Source: Cannabis sativa
Lineage: Eukaryota > Streptophyta > Magnoliopsida > Rosales > Cannabaceae
Direction: 5' to 3'
Length of the DNA: 64,000 nt
Assembly (NCBI RefSeq): GCF_029168945.1
Contig: NC_083608.1
Span: 14,650,136 to 14,714,135 of the forward strand
Shown here: positions 35,050 to 47,755 of the stretch, piece after piece
Layout: every line of letters begins with the position of its first letter
Numbering within the stretch: the stretch's first letter is position 1
Program-made: the position numbers and the translations under genes
The notes under the pieces: model-generated
Database searches by the model: none
What the model was told of the DNA's origin: nothing
Seen by the model: only the letters and a program-made list of their open reading frames with translations

Positions 35050-36240
35050 TTGAGTTATTTTCATTTTTAATGTGAGTTGTTTCCATTTTTAATGGGAAGT
35101 GTTTCTATTTTATATGATAATTGAGGTTTTTTTTTTATTTAAGCGTTTATATATAACATTGCATAACTTGGGACTCGAACCCAGGACCTCCAACACACAC
35201 GCTCCCTCCTATGGCCACTTGAGATACCCTCAAGTGGTTATAAATAATTGAGGTTAAATGTTAGTTGTTTCTATTTCAAGGTTATGTTATTTCTAGTTTT
35301 TGAGGTTAAGTTGTTTCCATTTTTTATGATATCTGTTTCCATTTTACATATATATATGACGTTAAATAATAGTTGTTTCTATTTTGATATTAAATTGTTT
35401 CTATTTTCACATATAATGTGCTTAAATATTACTTATTTTGTTTTTTTTTTTTGACTTATTTCTATTTTTAGTGTAAGTTGTTTCTATTTTTATAATATTT
35501 GTTTCCATTTCTCATATATATGAGGTTAAATTCTAGTTGTTTTCATTTTTCACACTCACATAATGTTAGTTGTTTCCATTTAAAAGGTTATGTTGTTTTT
35601 ATTTTTTATAATATTTATTTCCATTTGCCATATATATATGAGATTTAATTCTAGTTGTTTCTATTTTTTATAGTATTTATTTCTATTTTTATAGTTGACT
35701 TGTTTCCATTTTTAGTGTGAGTTGTTTCTATTTGTTATGATATTTGTTTTAATTTCATATATATATGTGATTAAATTCTAGTTGTTTCTATTTTTTATGG
35801 CATTTCTTTCTATTTTCACACATATATATATATATATGTATGGTTAAATACTACTTGTTTTGTTTCCATTTTTAATTTGACTTGTTTCCATTTTCAGTGT
35901 ATGTTGTTTCTATTTTTTTATGATATTTGTTTTTATTTCCCATATATATATCTGAGGTTAAATTCTAGTTGTTTCTATTTTTTATGACATTTGTTTTCAT
36001 TTTCACATATATGTGCTTAAATACTACTTATTTTGTTTCCATTTTTAGTGTGAGTTGTTTCCATTTTTTATGATATTCGTTTTCATTTTTCTTATACATA
36101 TGAGATTAAATTCTAGTTGTTTCTATTTTGAGGTTAAATTGTTTCCATTTCACACAGACATACTAGTTGTTTCTATTTTTCACACACACATAATACTAGT
36201 TGTTTTCATTTAAAGGTTATGTTGTTTCTATTTTTCATAA
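35050..36240. repeat. TTTCTATTTT-type repeat tract, segment 2
   Basis: Same words as at 20860-22934 (GAGTTGTTTCCATTTTTAAT, TGAGGTTAAATTCTAGTTG). It is interrupted by a SINE at about 35129-35243. No gene is seen. Confidence 0.75.
35129..35243 (-). mobile_element. tRNA-derived SINE
   Basis: On the minus strand the unit has an A-box-like GTGGCCATAGGAGGG and a perfect B box GGTTCGAGTCC (35171-35181), as in RNA polymerase III promoters, and ends in a poly(A) tail at about 35127-35137. A 12-bp TSD, ATAATTGAGGTT, lies at 35117-35128 and 35244-35255. It is non-coding and moves with LINE proteins, by family knowledge. Confidence 0.85.
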
Positions 36241-36437
36241 TTTTTGTTTGGGTTATTTGCGGCAAAACCCCCTAAAGTAGGGAGGTTTTTGCAACTAACC
36301 CCCAATTCTAAAATTTTTGCGGTAAAAATCCCTAAATTCAAGTTCTGTTAGCAGTTAGCCCTTTCCGTCCATTTTTGGCTGTTAACTGCTATGGTGGAAT
36401 GTCCACGTGTACACAGTGTACACGTGGCACAATTTTA

Positions 36438-38324
36438 TGTTGGAATTTATTTTACCAGGATCTTAGATCTACTCACAAGTATGTTTATTAACATCCTAAA
36501 TATGAACTTTCTAAAACGATGAAATTAAACACATATAAAGTTTAAGAAACCTTACATTGGGTGCAGCGGAATATAATGACTCCTTCCGTTCAGATATCTA
36601 GCCCTTGATTCCTTTACGTAGCGAGCATTATCAATATCGAACCCTGGATCTCTTTCTCTGAATCTTTGATGCTGAAACTCCTTTGCTGATGATCTTTCTT
36701 CACGATCTTCCTCACTATGATTGAGGTATCACTTGATGTGTGTGGGCACTACTGTAATCACTAAGGATTTCGAAATTCTCAAGAGGGAAGAGAAGAAGTG
36801 AGAATAAAGATAGGGAGAGAGAAGGCTCGGAGTTTTTCTCTCGAAGGAAAAATAGAAAATTTAAGTGTAAATTTCCTGAAGCCTTCACTATCTATTTATA
36901 GCATTCCACTAGGGTTAGGTTTGAATTATTTGGCATTAAAATAATGAAAAAATCAGTTTAAATTTCCTACAAAAGTGGCTGGCCCTACACTTAGTGGATT
37001 GGGCCTTGCTTTTTGCAATTTTGTAATTTTAACACCTTTTGTATCTGATTTTCTCAAAAATACCAATTTCCTAATTCAACCATTTAAATGCCAATTCTAA
37101 CTATTTAATAACTATAAATAATTATTAAATAATATTGTCATTTATCATATTTATTAATTGAACCATACAAAGTATCATAATTAACAAATATGCCCCTATA
37201 AACTCTTTCTTTACAATTTCGCCCTTACTTAGTGAAAAATTCACAAATAGACATAGTCTAATTTGAGAATTATAATTGATTAATCAAAACCAATTACATG
37301 AGTCTTACAAGCAATATTATCTCAACTAGTGGGGGGACCATGGGTCATATAACCGAGCTTCCAATAAGTAGATCAAGAATTTAGCACTAAAATTCACTAA
37401 CTTATTAATTCTTCGTTGAATCCACGCATAGAACTTAGAATTGCACTCTCAGTATATAGAATGCTCTATATGTTCCACCATATAGACACATCATTAGTTA
37501 TCCATTGTTATAATCCTAATGTGATCAATGATCCTCTATATGAATGATCTACACAGTAAAGGGATTAAATTACCGTTACACCCTACAATGTATTTATTCC
37601 TTAAAACACTTGACCCCGTATAAATGATATTTCTAATGTGAAATGAGTACTCCACCATTTATGTTCGTTTGGTCAAGCTCGAAGGAGATCATCCTTTGCT
37701 TACTATTCGCCAGATAGAAGCTATAGATTCCATGTTTATGCTAGCGCTCCCACTCAATTGCACTACCGTGTTCCCAAAATGTACGTATCACCCTGACCTA
37801 AAAGTAGGCTTAACTAACAAATCAAAGAACACGAATAGCCTTTCAAGATTGAGCCTAATCATATCAGGATTAAGATCATTTGATCTAGGATCAACTAGGC
37901 GATATTGACTTGAATAGATATTACGGTAAGTTTAATAAATCTAAGTCAAAGTTCAATATCGGTCCCTTCCGATGCATACTCCATGCATCCAACCTGAGCT
38001 TTACTTTAACCAATGCTCTGGAAAGAACATAGCACTTCTCCAAATGCAAGTAAACTCGTTGTAGATTATCATATCGGTAAAACCCCGTGTCGATAAATCT
38101 AGGAAACTTTATTCACATATTCATGTTTACTTTCCAATGTGTTGACAGCACAATAAACAGGATCAGGTATGTGAAAAGGGTTTAAGATGAATTTATACAT
38201 TGTGTACATATAATCATGAAATAAATCATGCGAACCATGCAATATTAAATGTTATTTCTGATCTATATTAATAAGTAAACTGATTATATTGAAATGAGTT
38301 TTATTTAGGGCATAAAACCCAACA
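36438..38324 (-). repeat. Copia LTR (3' LTR in element sense)
   Basis: 1887 bp, from TGTTGGAATTTATTTTACC to AAACCCAACA. It is followed at 38325 by the complement of a polypurine tract (AGTGGGAGTT on the minus strand), which marks this copy as the 3' LTR. The small plus-strand ORF at 37669 recurs identically in the other LTR and is accidental. Confidence 0.92.
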
Positions 38325-40050
38325 AACTCCCACTTGCACTAATATAAAACAAAAAAGTGCGTTTCAAATAATCTCAACACCTTGATATACAAATCAAGTG
38401 TAGTAGTAGTAAACTCCTCGTAATAGGATCTGAAAGGTTGAATTAACCACAACCTTTTCTCCACTATTACTCTTCCTTAATCACAAAATCATTGATAATG
38501 TGAAATTCCTCTCTATATGTCTACTCTCTTGGGATGTTTGGATTCTATATCTTTGGCAACTACTTTTGGTTAATCAGGAAATTAACACTAATAGTTTAAG
38601 TCAATTGGGAATGATGCCAAAAATGTATAGAACTTTCCTTAAAATTGAATAAGTACCTTTCCCGCAACCTTAACATTCAGTCCCTCTGGTAGACCTAGAG
38701 ACTTCGAGATAGGTTTTTACACTTCTCCAAAATCACTATTCCACCCCGAGTAATCACCATCTTATCAGAAATATTTACTAGCACATAGGCAAATTTCAAA
38801 ATTCGATATGGTGTAGTCTAAGAGTTTTAAACACTTACCCTTATAGACTAACATATAGTTCCTCTTCTTTATCTTAGGATTTACTTGATTGTCTTCCAAT
38901 GTTCTTCTCTGGATCAATGCGATACCTACTCATTACTCCCACTCAACGGCCAGTGTACGTCTAAGGCATACAAAAGCATATCTAAGACCTCTCACTTTGT
39001 TGATGTAAGAAATTCTTTCATGGCTTTATCTTTTCGGAATAGTTAAGACTTTTCCTTAGATAAATAAAATCTATACCTTAGAAGTTGTGAAGCTTCTATA
39101 GATTGCCATTAGAAAAGAAAATGCTTGACAAGATCTTACTAAAGTAAGTTGCTTGCATTAGAGTAAATAATTACTGTGTATACCACAAGCCATAGGTTTA
39201 GATAAACTCAAACCTATAATAGTAGGAACGGAAGTTTGTTAAGTCCATTGAATAGACTTATAAACAAAATTTCCTTTTATGTCCTTGTAATAGAAAACTT
39301 TAGGTTATTCCATGTGAATGGATTAAACCATAGTTCTATTGGCTTTCTTCTTATTTTCTTATCTTGACAATCCATTACTTGTTTAAACTCACAATGGATT
39401 TTAATCACTAGTGTCTCCCAAGTCATAAGAAGGTGAGTTCCTAGAAACTCTCTCACTACGACAAGGTACCGTGAATTATGTCGAAGAAAACTAAATGGTA
39501 TTAACCTCTTTGGTTGTGACAAGACAACAGAGGCAGTGGGATCATCATATATTATATAAGATGATAGAACACTTTTGGAATCAAGAATTAAATATCTCCT
39601 TTATTTTCTACTTGTTTTCAGACTTAGTCATTTTCTTAGAAAAGTAGTATTTGTTTGAACAAACACTTTCTTATCTATTGACAATGGGATGGTCCACCCC
39701 TAATCATTTAGAATAGCTAACAAACCATGGTTAACAGTTCTAGCTTTTCTTAAGATTTTGATTAGGTCATCCATGAATCTGGTAATGATTTACGTTAAGT
39801 ATACAACCATTAGATCATTCTGAAATTGTATTACCATAGAAGGAATTAGGCAACGACTAGTAACTAATCATCAATATGCAACTCGAAATTTCTGGGGAGG
39901 TAAGTTTGGATATAATTCAAAAATCAATTTAATGATCTTTGAACTGCATATCTACTAACTATTTCTCCACCCCTATCAGTTCGCAAGATCTTTAACCACA
40001 TACCTTAATGGTGTTTAACCATTGCTAGAAATTAATGAAATTTTTCAAAC
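38325..40050 (-). pseudogene. Copia pol remnants (integrase, RT, RNase H)
   Basis: Reading the minus strand from high to low coordinates gives integrase LRTDRGGE at 39963-39987 followed by KLTSPE-like text, a linker and RT start at about 39277-39522, RT SNGNL (from AFLNGNL) at about 39098-39140, VRGLRYAL at about 38967-38996, an NYMLV motif near 38850, and RNase H C-terminal HPKRVDI (from HKRGKHIE) at about 38511-38540. The order is Copia-type. Stops and indels are everywhere, and no frame exceeds about 80 codons. Confidence 0.75.
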
Positions 40051-43000
40051 ATTTCAAATTTCTTTGCATAAGGTATAATCTAGAGTTATCGTTTTAAGAA
40101 TACAACGGAAAACTCATATCCACCTTTGAATGTACATCCATCTGCGAATGAGATGAACTACTTTTAGTGGATATAGGCATATTAACTCTTTGCAGAGATT
40201 GATCTTGTCAAATCCATTATGAACAAGATACAAATGCCATAGATTAAAAAAAATGTGGTAGTGTCTATTGATGACATAGGTTTAGTTACATCAAAGAGTT
40301 CTTAGAATACTGCAAGTGGATCCTGGTCACAGAATACCTAACTCATATTCCATACAGTTTTTAATCCATTAATAGAAGATGGATATAAACACTTGAGAAA
40401 GTGTAACTGTATTGTATTCTGGAATTAGAAATATAAGAAAATTTCTATTTGGAATCTAAAATTAAAGTCAAAGACTTAAATTTATACCAAATATAATGAG
40501 TAATTCTATCTTGGACCAAAGACACTACTAATATAACTCTAAGTCTGATTTGCCCATACAAGTAGGAGATTTCTAAGATTGAGGATTTATATCAATTGGG
40601 AATAGAATTTCGGGATTATAATCATAAGCGTCATTTAATTTCTTAAGAGAAAATATAGAATGACATGAAATGATTTATAGACCATTCATCCAATGATATG
40701 TTTCTGAAGCTAATTCAAAATGAATAAGCTAAGAGGAATTAGGATAATTTCGTTTATAAATAAGAATCCAACGATGCTTCGATTAGCGAAAGTCAAAGTA
40801 ATCTTATTTATACAATCTTCTTGTTTCATATCGTAAAAATACTAGTCTAAGGTGTCATCAATTGATGAACAGCTAGATGTCGCATATACAATATTTATCT
40901 TTCGAGATCTAACACTATTATGAATGTCTAATGGTGAAAATCCACTAGTGGATTTATCTCATTAGATAAACAAGCCAAGTTAGACCAACAATGAAGATTC
41001 GAAATTAAACTACAACTTAATAACGTAAAATAACATGGTTCAATATAAATTCATACACAATTCAGAAATTATAAACATATAGCAAGTAGGAATGACAAGT
41101 GAAAATACTAAAACTTACAATCCTAAATAATTTCCAAGGTTTTCAACAAACTGATATCAGTGTCCCGTTTAGGCGAGAGTCAAAGCTACCATTCATTGAA
41201 TAGAGTTGTCAGCTCGTCTAAAATGTTAAACATTCTAGCAACCTTTTATTCGATCAAGATTGGAATTCAGCGTTGTCCCGTTTAGGCGAGAGTCAAGGCA
41301 ATTCTATCTTATGAGCTTCCACCATTGTTTCATAATTTGCAAGTCAAGTATGGTCGCCACCATTAGGGTGATCCATACCATACAAAACACTTACAAACTA
41401 CTTATCATGCGAGGTTAAACGGTGCGAAATTGCTAATGAACGTTCCTCCATTAGGGAGGATTACTCACTAAAACAAACGCGGTGTAAAACCCACAATGGA
41501 GATCGAATGTCTTAATAATAAAGCTCATTATTTAAAAAAAAGTTGTATTTTCTTTTATTCTCTTTATTTATTCTATTTATTTTAAATATATATTTATTTA
41601 ATTAAAATTTTCAATTTAGAATGAAAAATTCTAAATATAAATTTTAATTTAATATTTATAAATTTTACTTAGATGGATATGAAATAATATGAATTATTTC
41701 CATCTTAGTAATAATTTCCAATAAATATTTAGAAAAATATTCAATTTAAGTTGTTACAAAATTAATTTAAATTAATTTACAACTCAAATTTAATTTTCTA
41801 TAAATATATATTGCATTTCGAAAAATTAAAGTATATAAGAATACAATTTTCAAAAAATGCATATTAAAATAAAAAAAAAATCCTGGAAAAATTATTCTAA
41901 TTTAATGTTGGCCCAAAATTAATTAATAAAATTAATTTACAACAAAAAATATAATTTTCCTATTTAATTAAATATATAAGAAAAATTTCAAATATTTAAG
42001 TATGATGATGAAAATCAACTTAAATATTAATTTTCTATTTAATTAAATACACTAGAAAAATACTTCAAGCAAAAATATCACCTATCTAGATTTTCCTTTG
42101 ACTAATTAATTCAATTTCTAATAATATACTTTAATTCAATTTATTTTAAATTAATCAATAAATGAAAAAATCATTGATTTAAGTTGATCCAAGAATTAAT
42201 TAAAATAAATAATTAATTTACAACTTAATCTATTTTTTCAAAATAAAATTCGAAATTCTAGCATTTAAGAAATGCAATTTCAAAAATTGATTAATAAAAT
42301 AAAGAAAAAATATATTTTGAAAATTATTTAAATTTAGTTGAAAAATTAAATTTCAACTAAAAATAATTTTCTATTTAATTAAATGTCATGAAAAAGAAAT
42401 ATTTAAGTATGATGATAAAATCAACTTAAATATTTAATTTTCAAATTAATTAAATATATTAAATTCAAGAAATAAATAATTAAGTGTAGAGAATGCTTAA
42501 TTATTAATTTCTAGTTTAATACTAGGAAAAATATACTTAAAATAAATTGTACCAAAATTAATTATTTAAATAATTAATTTCACAATGTATAATATTTTCC
42601 TATTTAATATTAGAAATAATAAGTAGTCTAGAAATAACTATCTAGAAAATATATTATTTGACTAAGTATCTTTTCTACAAAATTTGAAAAAATATCTAAT
42701 TTAAGTTGTATTAGAAAAAATCTAGAACTTAAATATTTTTCAAATTTAAATTTAATTAAATATCAAAAATTAAGTTGTAACCACTTAATTTGAAAATATT
42801 CCATTTTAAGTTAATATTCGAAAAGATATTAACTTAAAAAATATCTAAAGAATCTTAATAACCAATGCCTAAAATTCCTCAACTTAATTTTGAAATTTGA
42901 AATTCAAAAGATATTCAGATTTAAGTTGATTAGTTGTAGATAACTAAATATCAACTTAAATAGGAATATTTAATGAAAAATTTAAATTAAGCTCCAGAAA

Positions 43001-44620
43001 GAATCTAGATGGTTATAATTCTATATTTAATTAAATACAAGAAAATACATATAGTTTAGCTTAGAATAAAAAATTCTTTAAACTATATTTTTCTTAAATT
43101 AATTTCAAAATAAATGAAATTAATTATGTTGCTAATTCAATTTTAATTAGGTTAAACTAGTTTAATTAACCTAGTACAGTCATTCAAATCAGGCAAATGG
43201 GCCTTCACAATTGGGGTGGTTTGTGTGAGGGGGAGTCTTGGAGTTCAAGTATGTCGTACCCACTTCATGGCTCTGACTCTCACACTGAGGCCCAAAAGAG
43301 AGGAATTTAACCTTAATAAGAACAACTGTTATTAATTGAATAAGCCCAAAACTAAATGGGCCTAAATAAAATCTATCAATGACTATGACATTTTATTTAG
43401 CAACATTAACCTATATGCATCTATAATAAAATTAAACACATAGGCTCACACAGGCACACTTTGGATGGGTCCTATCATGTTGCTAGGTCATACACAGATG
43501 AAAGAAGATTGTAAATATACCTGTTACAAATTATTATCTTGACCAAGGGAGCCATCAGATCATTAGATCTGGCAAAAAGTAACCATGGCTATTTGCAATC
43601 AAGTAATAATAGGTTTTAAAAAACTTACAAACAAGCTAAAACACATACTCCTGCAACAGGGTTAGCTGGATAGTTGGATGTAGGATTTATTTAATTTTAA
43701 ATAAATATTTAATTTCGAAATTAATTAATTAAATAAATAAAAAAAATTAAAAAAAAAATTTCGAAAATTTTTAAAAAAAATTTAAAAAAAAATTCGAAAT
43801 TTAAAAAAAATTAAAATTAAACCTACAATTTTTGAAAAATTAGGTTTCAACCAACCTAAATATCATTTCAAAAATTTGCTAACTACTTTTAAATTTTAAA
43901 TGTTATTTTATAAATAAAAATTAAATAAAAAATTAGAAAAGATAAATAAATATCTTTTTCAAATTTTAAATGTAATTTAAATAAATAAAATAACAAAATT
44001 TAAAAAATTAGCAAAATATCTTATATCATTTAAAAATTACATGATTATAAATATCTTATTTTTAAATTTAAAATAAGATAAGATATAATCAAATTTTAAA
44101 ATAAGATAGATTTTTAAGCAAAAAGATAAATATTAATTCTATTCGAATTCAAATTACACTAATATCTTGAATTAATTTAAAAAAAATTAAATTAATTCAA
44201 AATGATAATTAGAATTGAATTAGGAATAGTAATAGTATATATACAAAACCATACAAAAAATTGGAAGTTAATTCCAAGAAAAAGTATGAAAAATTGAAGA
44301 AAAAGGAAAAAATCCGAAACTGTACGGACAGTTCTGCGATCGCAGGAAACTATCAAGATCCGATTTATCAAATCTTCAAAAAATCATAACTAATTCAAAT
44401 AAAATCCAAATTGAGTTCTGTAAAAGGCTAACTTGCTTAATTTTTTCCATACTATCCAATAAAAATAATTCCAGAAACGAAATCACAATTATTTTTCACG
44501 AAAATTTCACAAACATCAATCAATCATCAAATAACACTCAATACAACATGATACCATCCAAAGAACATACAAACAATCGTTTTAAAGTCCAAATTTCTTG
44601 CAAGTAAATCAATTACCATG
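40051..44620 (-). other. Copia 5' internal region, AT-rich, no intact gag
   Basis: 4.5 kb with no open frame worth calling. At about 41161 and 41275 the motif GTCCCGTTTAGGCGAGAGTC occurs twice, about 115 bp apart. A less AT-rich patch lies at about 43190-43310. The stretches 41530-43140 and 43680-44290 are extremely AT-rich. Gag is not recognisable by eye. Confidence 0.6.
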
Positions 44621-44632
44621 GCTCTGATACCA
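44621..44632 (-). other. Copia primer binding site
   Basis: The minus strand reads TGGTATCAGAGC, the initiator tRNA-Met primer site, 2 bp from the LTR that begins at 44635. This fixes the element's orientation. Confidence 0.95.
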
Positions 44633-44634
44633 GT

Positions 44635-46532
44635 TGTTGGAATTTTATTTTACCAGGATCTTAGATCTACTCACAAGTATGTTTATTAACATCCTAAATA
44701 TGAACTTTCTAAAACGATGAAATTAAACACATATAAAGTTTAAGAAACCTTACATTGGGTGCAGCGGAATATAATGACTCCTTCCGTTCAGATATCTAGC
44801 CCTTGATTCCTTTCTGTAGCAGAGCATTATCAATATCTGAACCTGGATCTCTTCTCTCGAATCTTTGATCTTTGAAACTCCTTTCGTCGATGATCTTTCT
44901 TCACGATCTTCCTCACTATGATTGAGGTATCACTTGATGTGTGTGGGCACTACCGTAATCACTAAGGATTTCGAAATTCTCAAGAGGGAAGAGAAGAAGT
45001 GACAGCCTAAAGATAGGGAGAGAGAAGGCTCGGGTTTTTCTGCGAAGGAAAAATAGAAAATTTAAGTGTAAATTTCACGAAGCCTTCACTATCTATTTAT
45101 AGCATTCCACTAGGGTTAGGTTTGAATTATTTGGCATTAAAATAATGAAAAAATCAGTTTAAATTTCCTACAAAAGTGGCTGGCCCTACACTTAGTGGAT
45201 TGGGCCTTGCTTTTTGCAATTTTGTAATTTTAACACCTTTTTTGTATACGATTTTCTCAAAAATACCAATTTCCTAATTCAACCATTTAAATGCCAATTC
45301 TAACTATTTAATAACTATAAATAATTATTAAATAATATTGTCATTTATCATATTTATTAATTGAACCATACAAAGTATCATAATTAACAAATATGCCCTA
45401 TAAACTCTTTCTTTACAATTTCGCCCTTACTTAGTGAAAAATTCACAAATAGACATAGTCTAATTTGAGAATTATAATTGATTAATCAAAACCAATTACA
45501 TGAGTCTTACAAGCAATATTATCTCAACTAGTGGGGGGACCATGGGTCTATATAACCGAGCTTCCAATAAGTAGATCAAGAATTTAGCACTAAAATTCAC
45601 TAACTTATTAATTCTTCGTTGAATCCACGCATAGAACTTAGAATTGCACTCTCAGTATATAGAATGCTCTATATGTTCCACCATATAGACACATCATTAG
45701 TTATCCATTGTTATAATCCTAATGTGATCAATGATCCTCTATATGAATGATCTACACTGTAAAGGGATTAAATTACCGTTACACCCTACAATGTATTTAT
45801 TCCTTAAAACACTTGACCCCGTATAAATGATATTTCAGCTAATGTGAAATGAGTACTCCACCATTTATGTTCGTTTGGTCAAGCTCGAAGGAGATCATCC
45901 TTTGCTTACTATTCGCCAGATAGAAGCTATAGATTCCATGTTTATGCTAGCGCTCCCACTCAATTGCACTACCGTGTTCCCAAAATGTACGTATCACCCT
46001 GACCTAAAAGTAGGCTTAACTAACAAATCAAAGAACACGAATAGCCTTTCAAGATTGAGCCTAATCATATCAGGATTAAGATCATTTGATCTAGGATCAA
46101 CTAGGCGATATTGACTTGAATAGATATTACGGTAAGTTTAATAAATCTAAGTCAAAGTTCAATATCGGTCCCTTCCGATGCATACTCCATGCATCCAACC
46201 TGAGCTTTACTTTAACCAATGCTCTGGAAAGAACATAGCACTTCTCCAAATGCAAGTAAACTCTGTTGTAGATTATCATATCGCAAAACCCCGTGTCCGA
46301 TAAATCTAGGAAACTTTATTCACATAGTCATGTTTACTTTCCAATGTGTTGACGCACAATAAAACGGGATCAAGTATGTGAAAAGGGTTTCGTATGAATT
46401 TATACATTATGTACATATAATCATGAAATAAATCATGTGAACCATGCAACATTAAATGTTATTTCTGATCTATATTAATAAGTAAATCTGATTATATTGA
46501 AATGAGTTTTATTTAGGGCATAAAACCCAACA
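44635..46532 (-). repeat. Copia LTR (5' LTR in element sense)
   Basis: 1898 bp, nearly identical to 36438-38324, with scattered small indels concentrated at about 44815-45080 and 46260-46400. Confidence 0.92.
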
Positions 46533-46669
46533 TTTTATTGGTCCACGTAAATAAATATTAAAAAATTAATTATTTTAAAAATAAAAAATAAAAAAAATAT
46601 TTTTCTTTAAAAATTAAAAATTTTAAAATTAAAAAAACAATTTTAAAAAAATAAAAAAATAAAAAAACA

Positions 46670-47066
46670 ATTTATTTCTTTTTCTTTTCCTTTTTTTCTT
46701 TTCTTTTCTTTCTCTTTTCTTTCTTCTTCTTCTTTTATCCTCCCACTGCTTCTAACCAGCCCACCCTCGTACTCTTCCTCACCAAGGACCAACCCATGAT
46801 TCCTCAGATCTAAAACCATCGTCATCGTATCCGTGCAAACCACCAGCGACCGTAGCCCGAGAAGTCAACCAAAACGCCATCATCGACGCGTGGGGAGGTG
46901 GAAGAGGCGAACAGATCCATCGGAGAAACCGCAGGCTTAGAGAAAGAAAAAGAAAGACGGACGAGAGATCTGAAAAGAGAAAGAAAAAAAAAAGAAAAAA
47001 ACCTGTTAGAAGGGCCTGATATTTGGAGGGGGTTCGGCTAGGGTTAGAAGAAGATGATGGGGACTT
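46670..47066. other. Pack-MULE interior, unassigned part
   Basis: A pyrimidine-rich run (46671-46735) precedes a region of balanced composition. A minus-strand open frame (46779-47267) crosses it and overlaps the captured fragment antisense. I do not recognise a protein family in it. It may be a second captured piece. Confidence 0.35.
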
Positions 47067-47417
47067 GTGGAAGGGAAAAGGAAGCAATCTCTTGAAGCCA
47101 TTGAAGAAACAATCGTCAGAATTCCCAGCGCCATTCTTCGTCAGGGTGGTAACATCGTTGCTGTTCTCGCACGAATCGGGGATGAGATCCAATGGCCATT
47201 GGCTAAGGATGAAGCAGGCATGAAGCTTGATGATTCGCATTGGATGGGTCGGAGGTTTTCGGTGCAAGAGGTTTCAGAAAAGGCGAAAAAGTGGTCGGAG
47301 GTTCTGGATGGGGCTGTGGCGAGGGAGACTTCTTCGACAGATTTGAAGAAGGAGAAGAAGAAGAAGAAAGAAGAAGAAAGAAAAGAAAAGGAGAAAGAAT
47401 TAGGGTTTTTTTTTTAA
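47067..47417 (+). pseudogene. Captured ERD7/senescence-domain gene fragment
   Basis: 116 open codons inside the Pack-MULE. Three pieces match EARLY-RESPONSIVE TO DEHYDRATION 7-type proteins: EAIEETIVRIPSAIL, then RQGGNIVAVLARIGDEIQWP with LAKDEAGMKLDDSHW, then FSVQEVSEKAKKWSEVLDG and VARETS. Family proteins have about 20 residues between the first two pieces and about 100 or more between the second and third, all missing here, yet the frame is kept. No introns are visible. The C-terminus runs into a Lys/Glu-rich purine tract. It is probably not functional as ERD7. Transcription is not shown. Confidence 0.72.
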
Positions 47418-47755
47418 TTTTTATTTTTGTAAAATTGTTTTTTTAATTTTTAATTTTTTAATTTTTAAAGAAAAATTAATTTTTTTTAATTTTTTAATTT
47501 TTATTTTTAAAATAAATAATTTTTTATTTCAATTTTAAATATTTATTACGTGGACTAATAAAATTGTGCCATGTGTACACTGTGTACACGTGGACATTCC
47601 ACCATGGCAGTTAACAGCCAAAAATGGATGGAAAAGGCTAACTGCTAACGGACTAGTGGTTTAGGTAGTTTTACCACCAAAATTTTAGATTACGAGGTTA
47701 AATGCAAAAACCTGCCCACTTTAGGAAGTTTTGCCGCAAATAACCCTTTTTGTTT

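Larger units (their letters stand above)
36438..46532 (-). mobile_element. Decayed Ty1/Copia element, 10.1 kb, nested
   Basis: Runs from TGTTGG to CCAACA with a perfect 5-bp TSD TTTTA at 36433-36437 and 46533-46537. The PBS and pol remnants show minus orientation. The LTRs (1887 and 1898 bp) are very similar, yet the interior has no intact frame. It lies within the left inverted repeat of the Pack-MULE, so it inserted later. Confidence 0.92.
36250..47746. mobile_element. Pack-MULE with captured ERD7-like fragment
   Basis: The ends read GGGTTATTTGCGGCAAAAC and its complement. A perfect 9-bp TSD, TTTTTGTTT, lies at 36241-36249 and 47747-47755. After removing the nested Copia element (36438-46532), the element is about 1.4 kb with inverted repeats of roughly 300 bp, including CACGTGTACACAGTGTACAC. 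The interior (about 46670-47420) carries host-like coding sequence and no transposase, the definition of a Pack-MULE. The termini belong to the same broad family as the elements at 1026 and 13277. Confidence 0.88.

Noticed and set aside
35160..35243. tRNA gene
   Set aside because: B box and A-box-like sequence are present, but there is no cloverleaf by eye, and poly(A) plus TSD show a SINE.
37669..46114. Two identical 79-codon ORFs at 37669 and 45875
   Set aside because: They are the same accidental frame in the two LTRs of the Copia element, on the strand opposite to its transcription.
46779..47267. 162-codon minus-strand gene
   Set aside because: The plus strand encodes the recognisable ERD7-like fragment. 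The antisense frame has no recognised domain and includes a homopolymer-derived Phe run.
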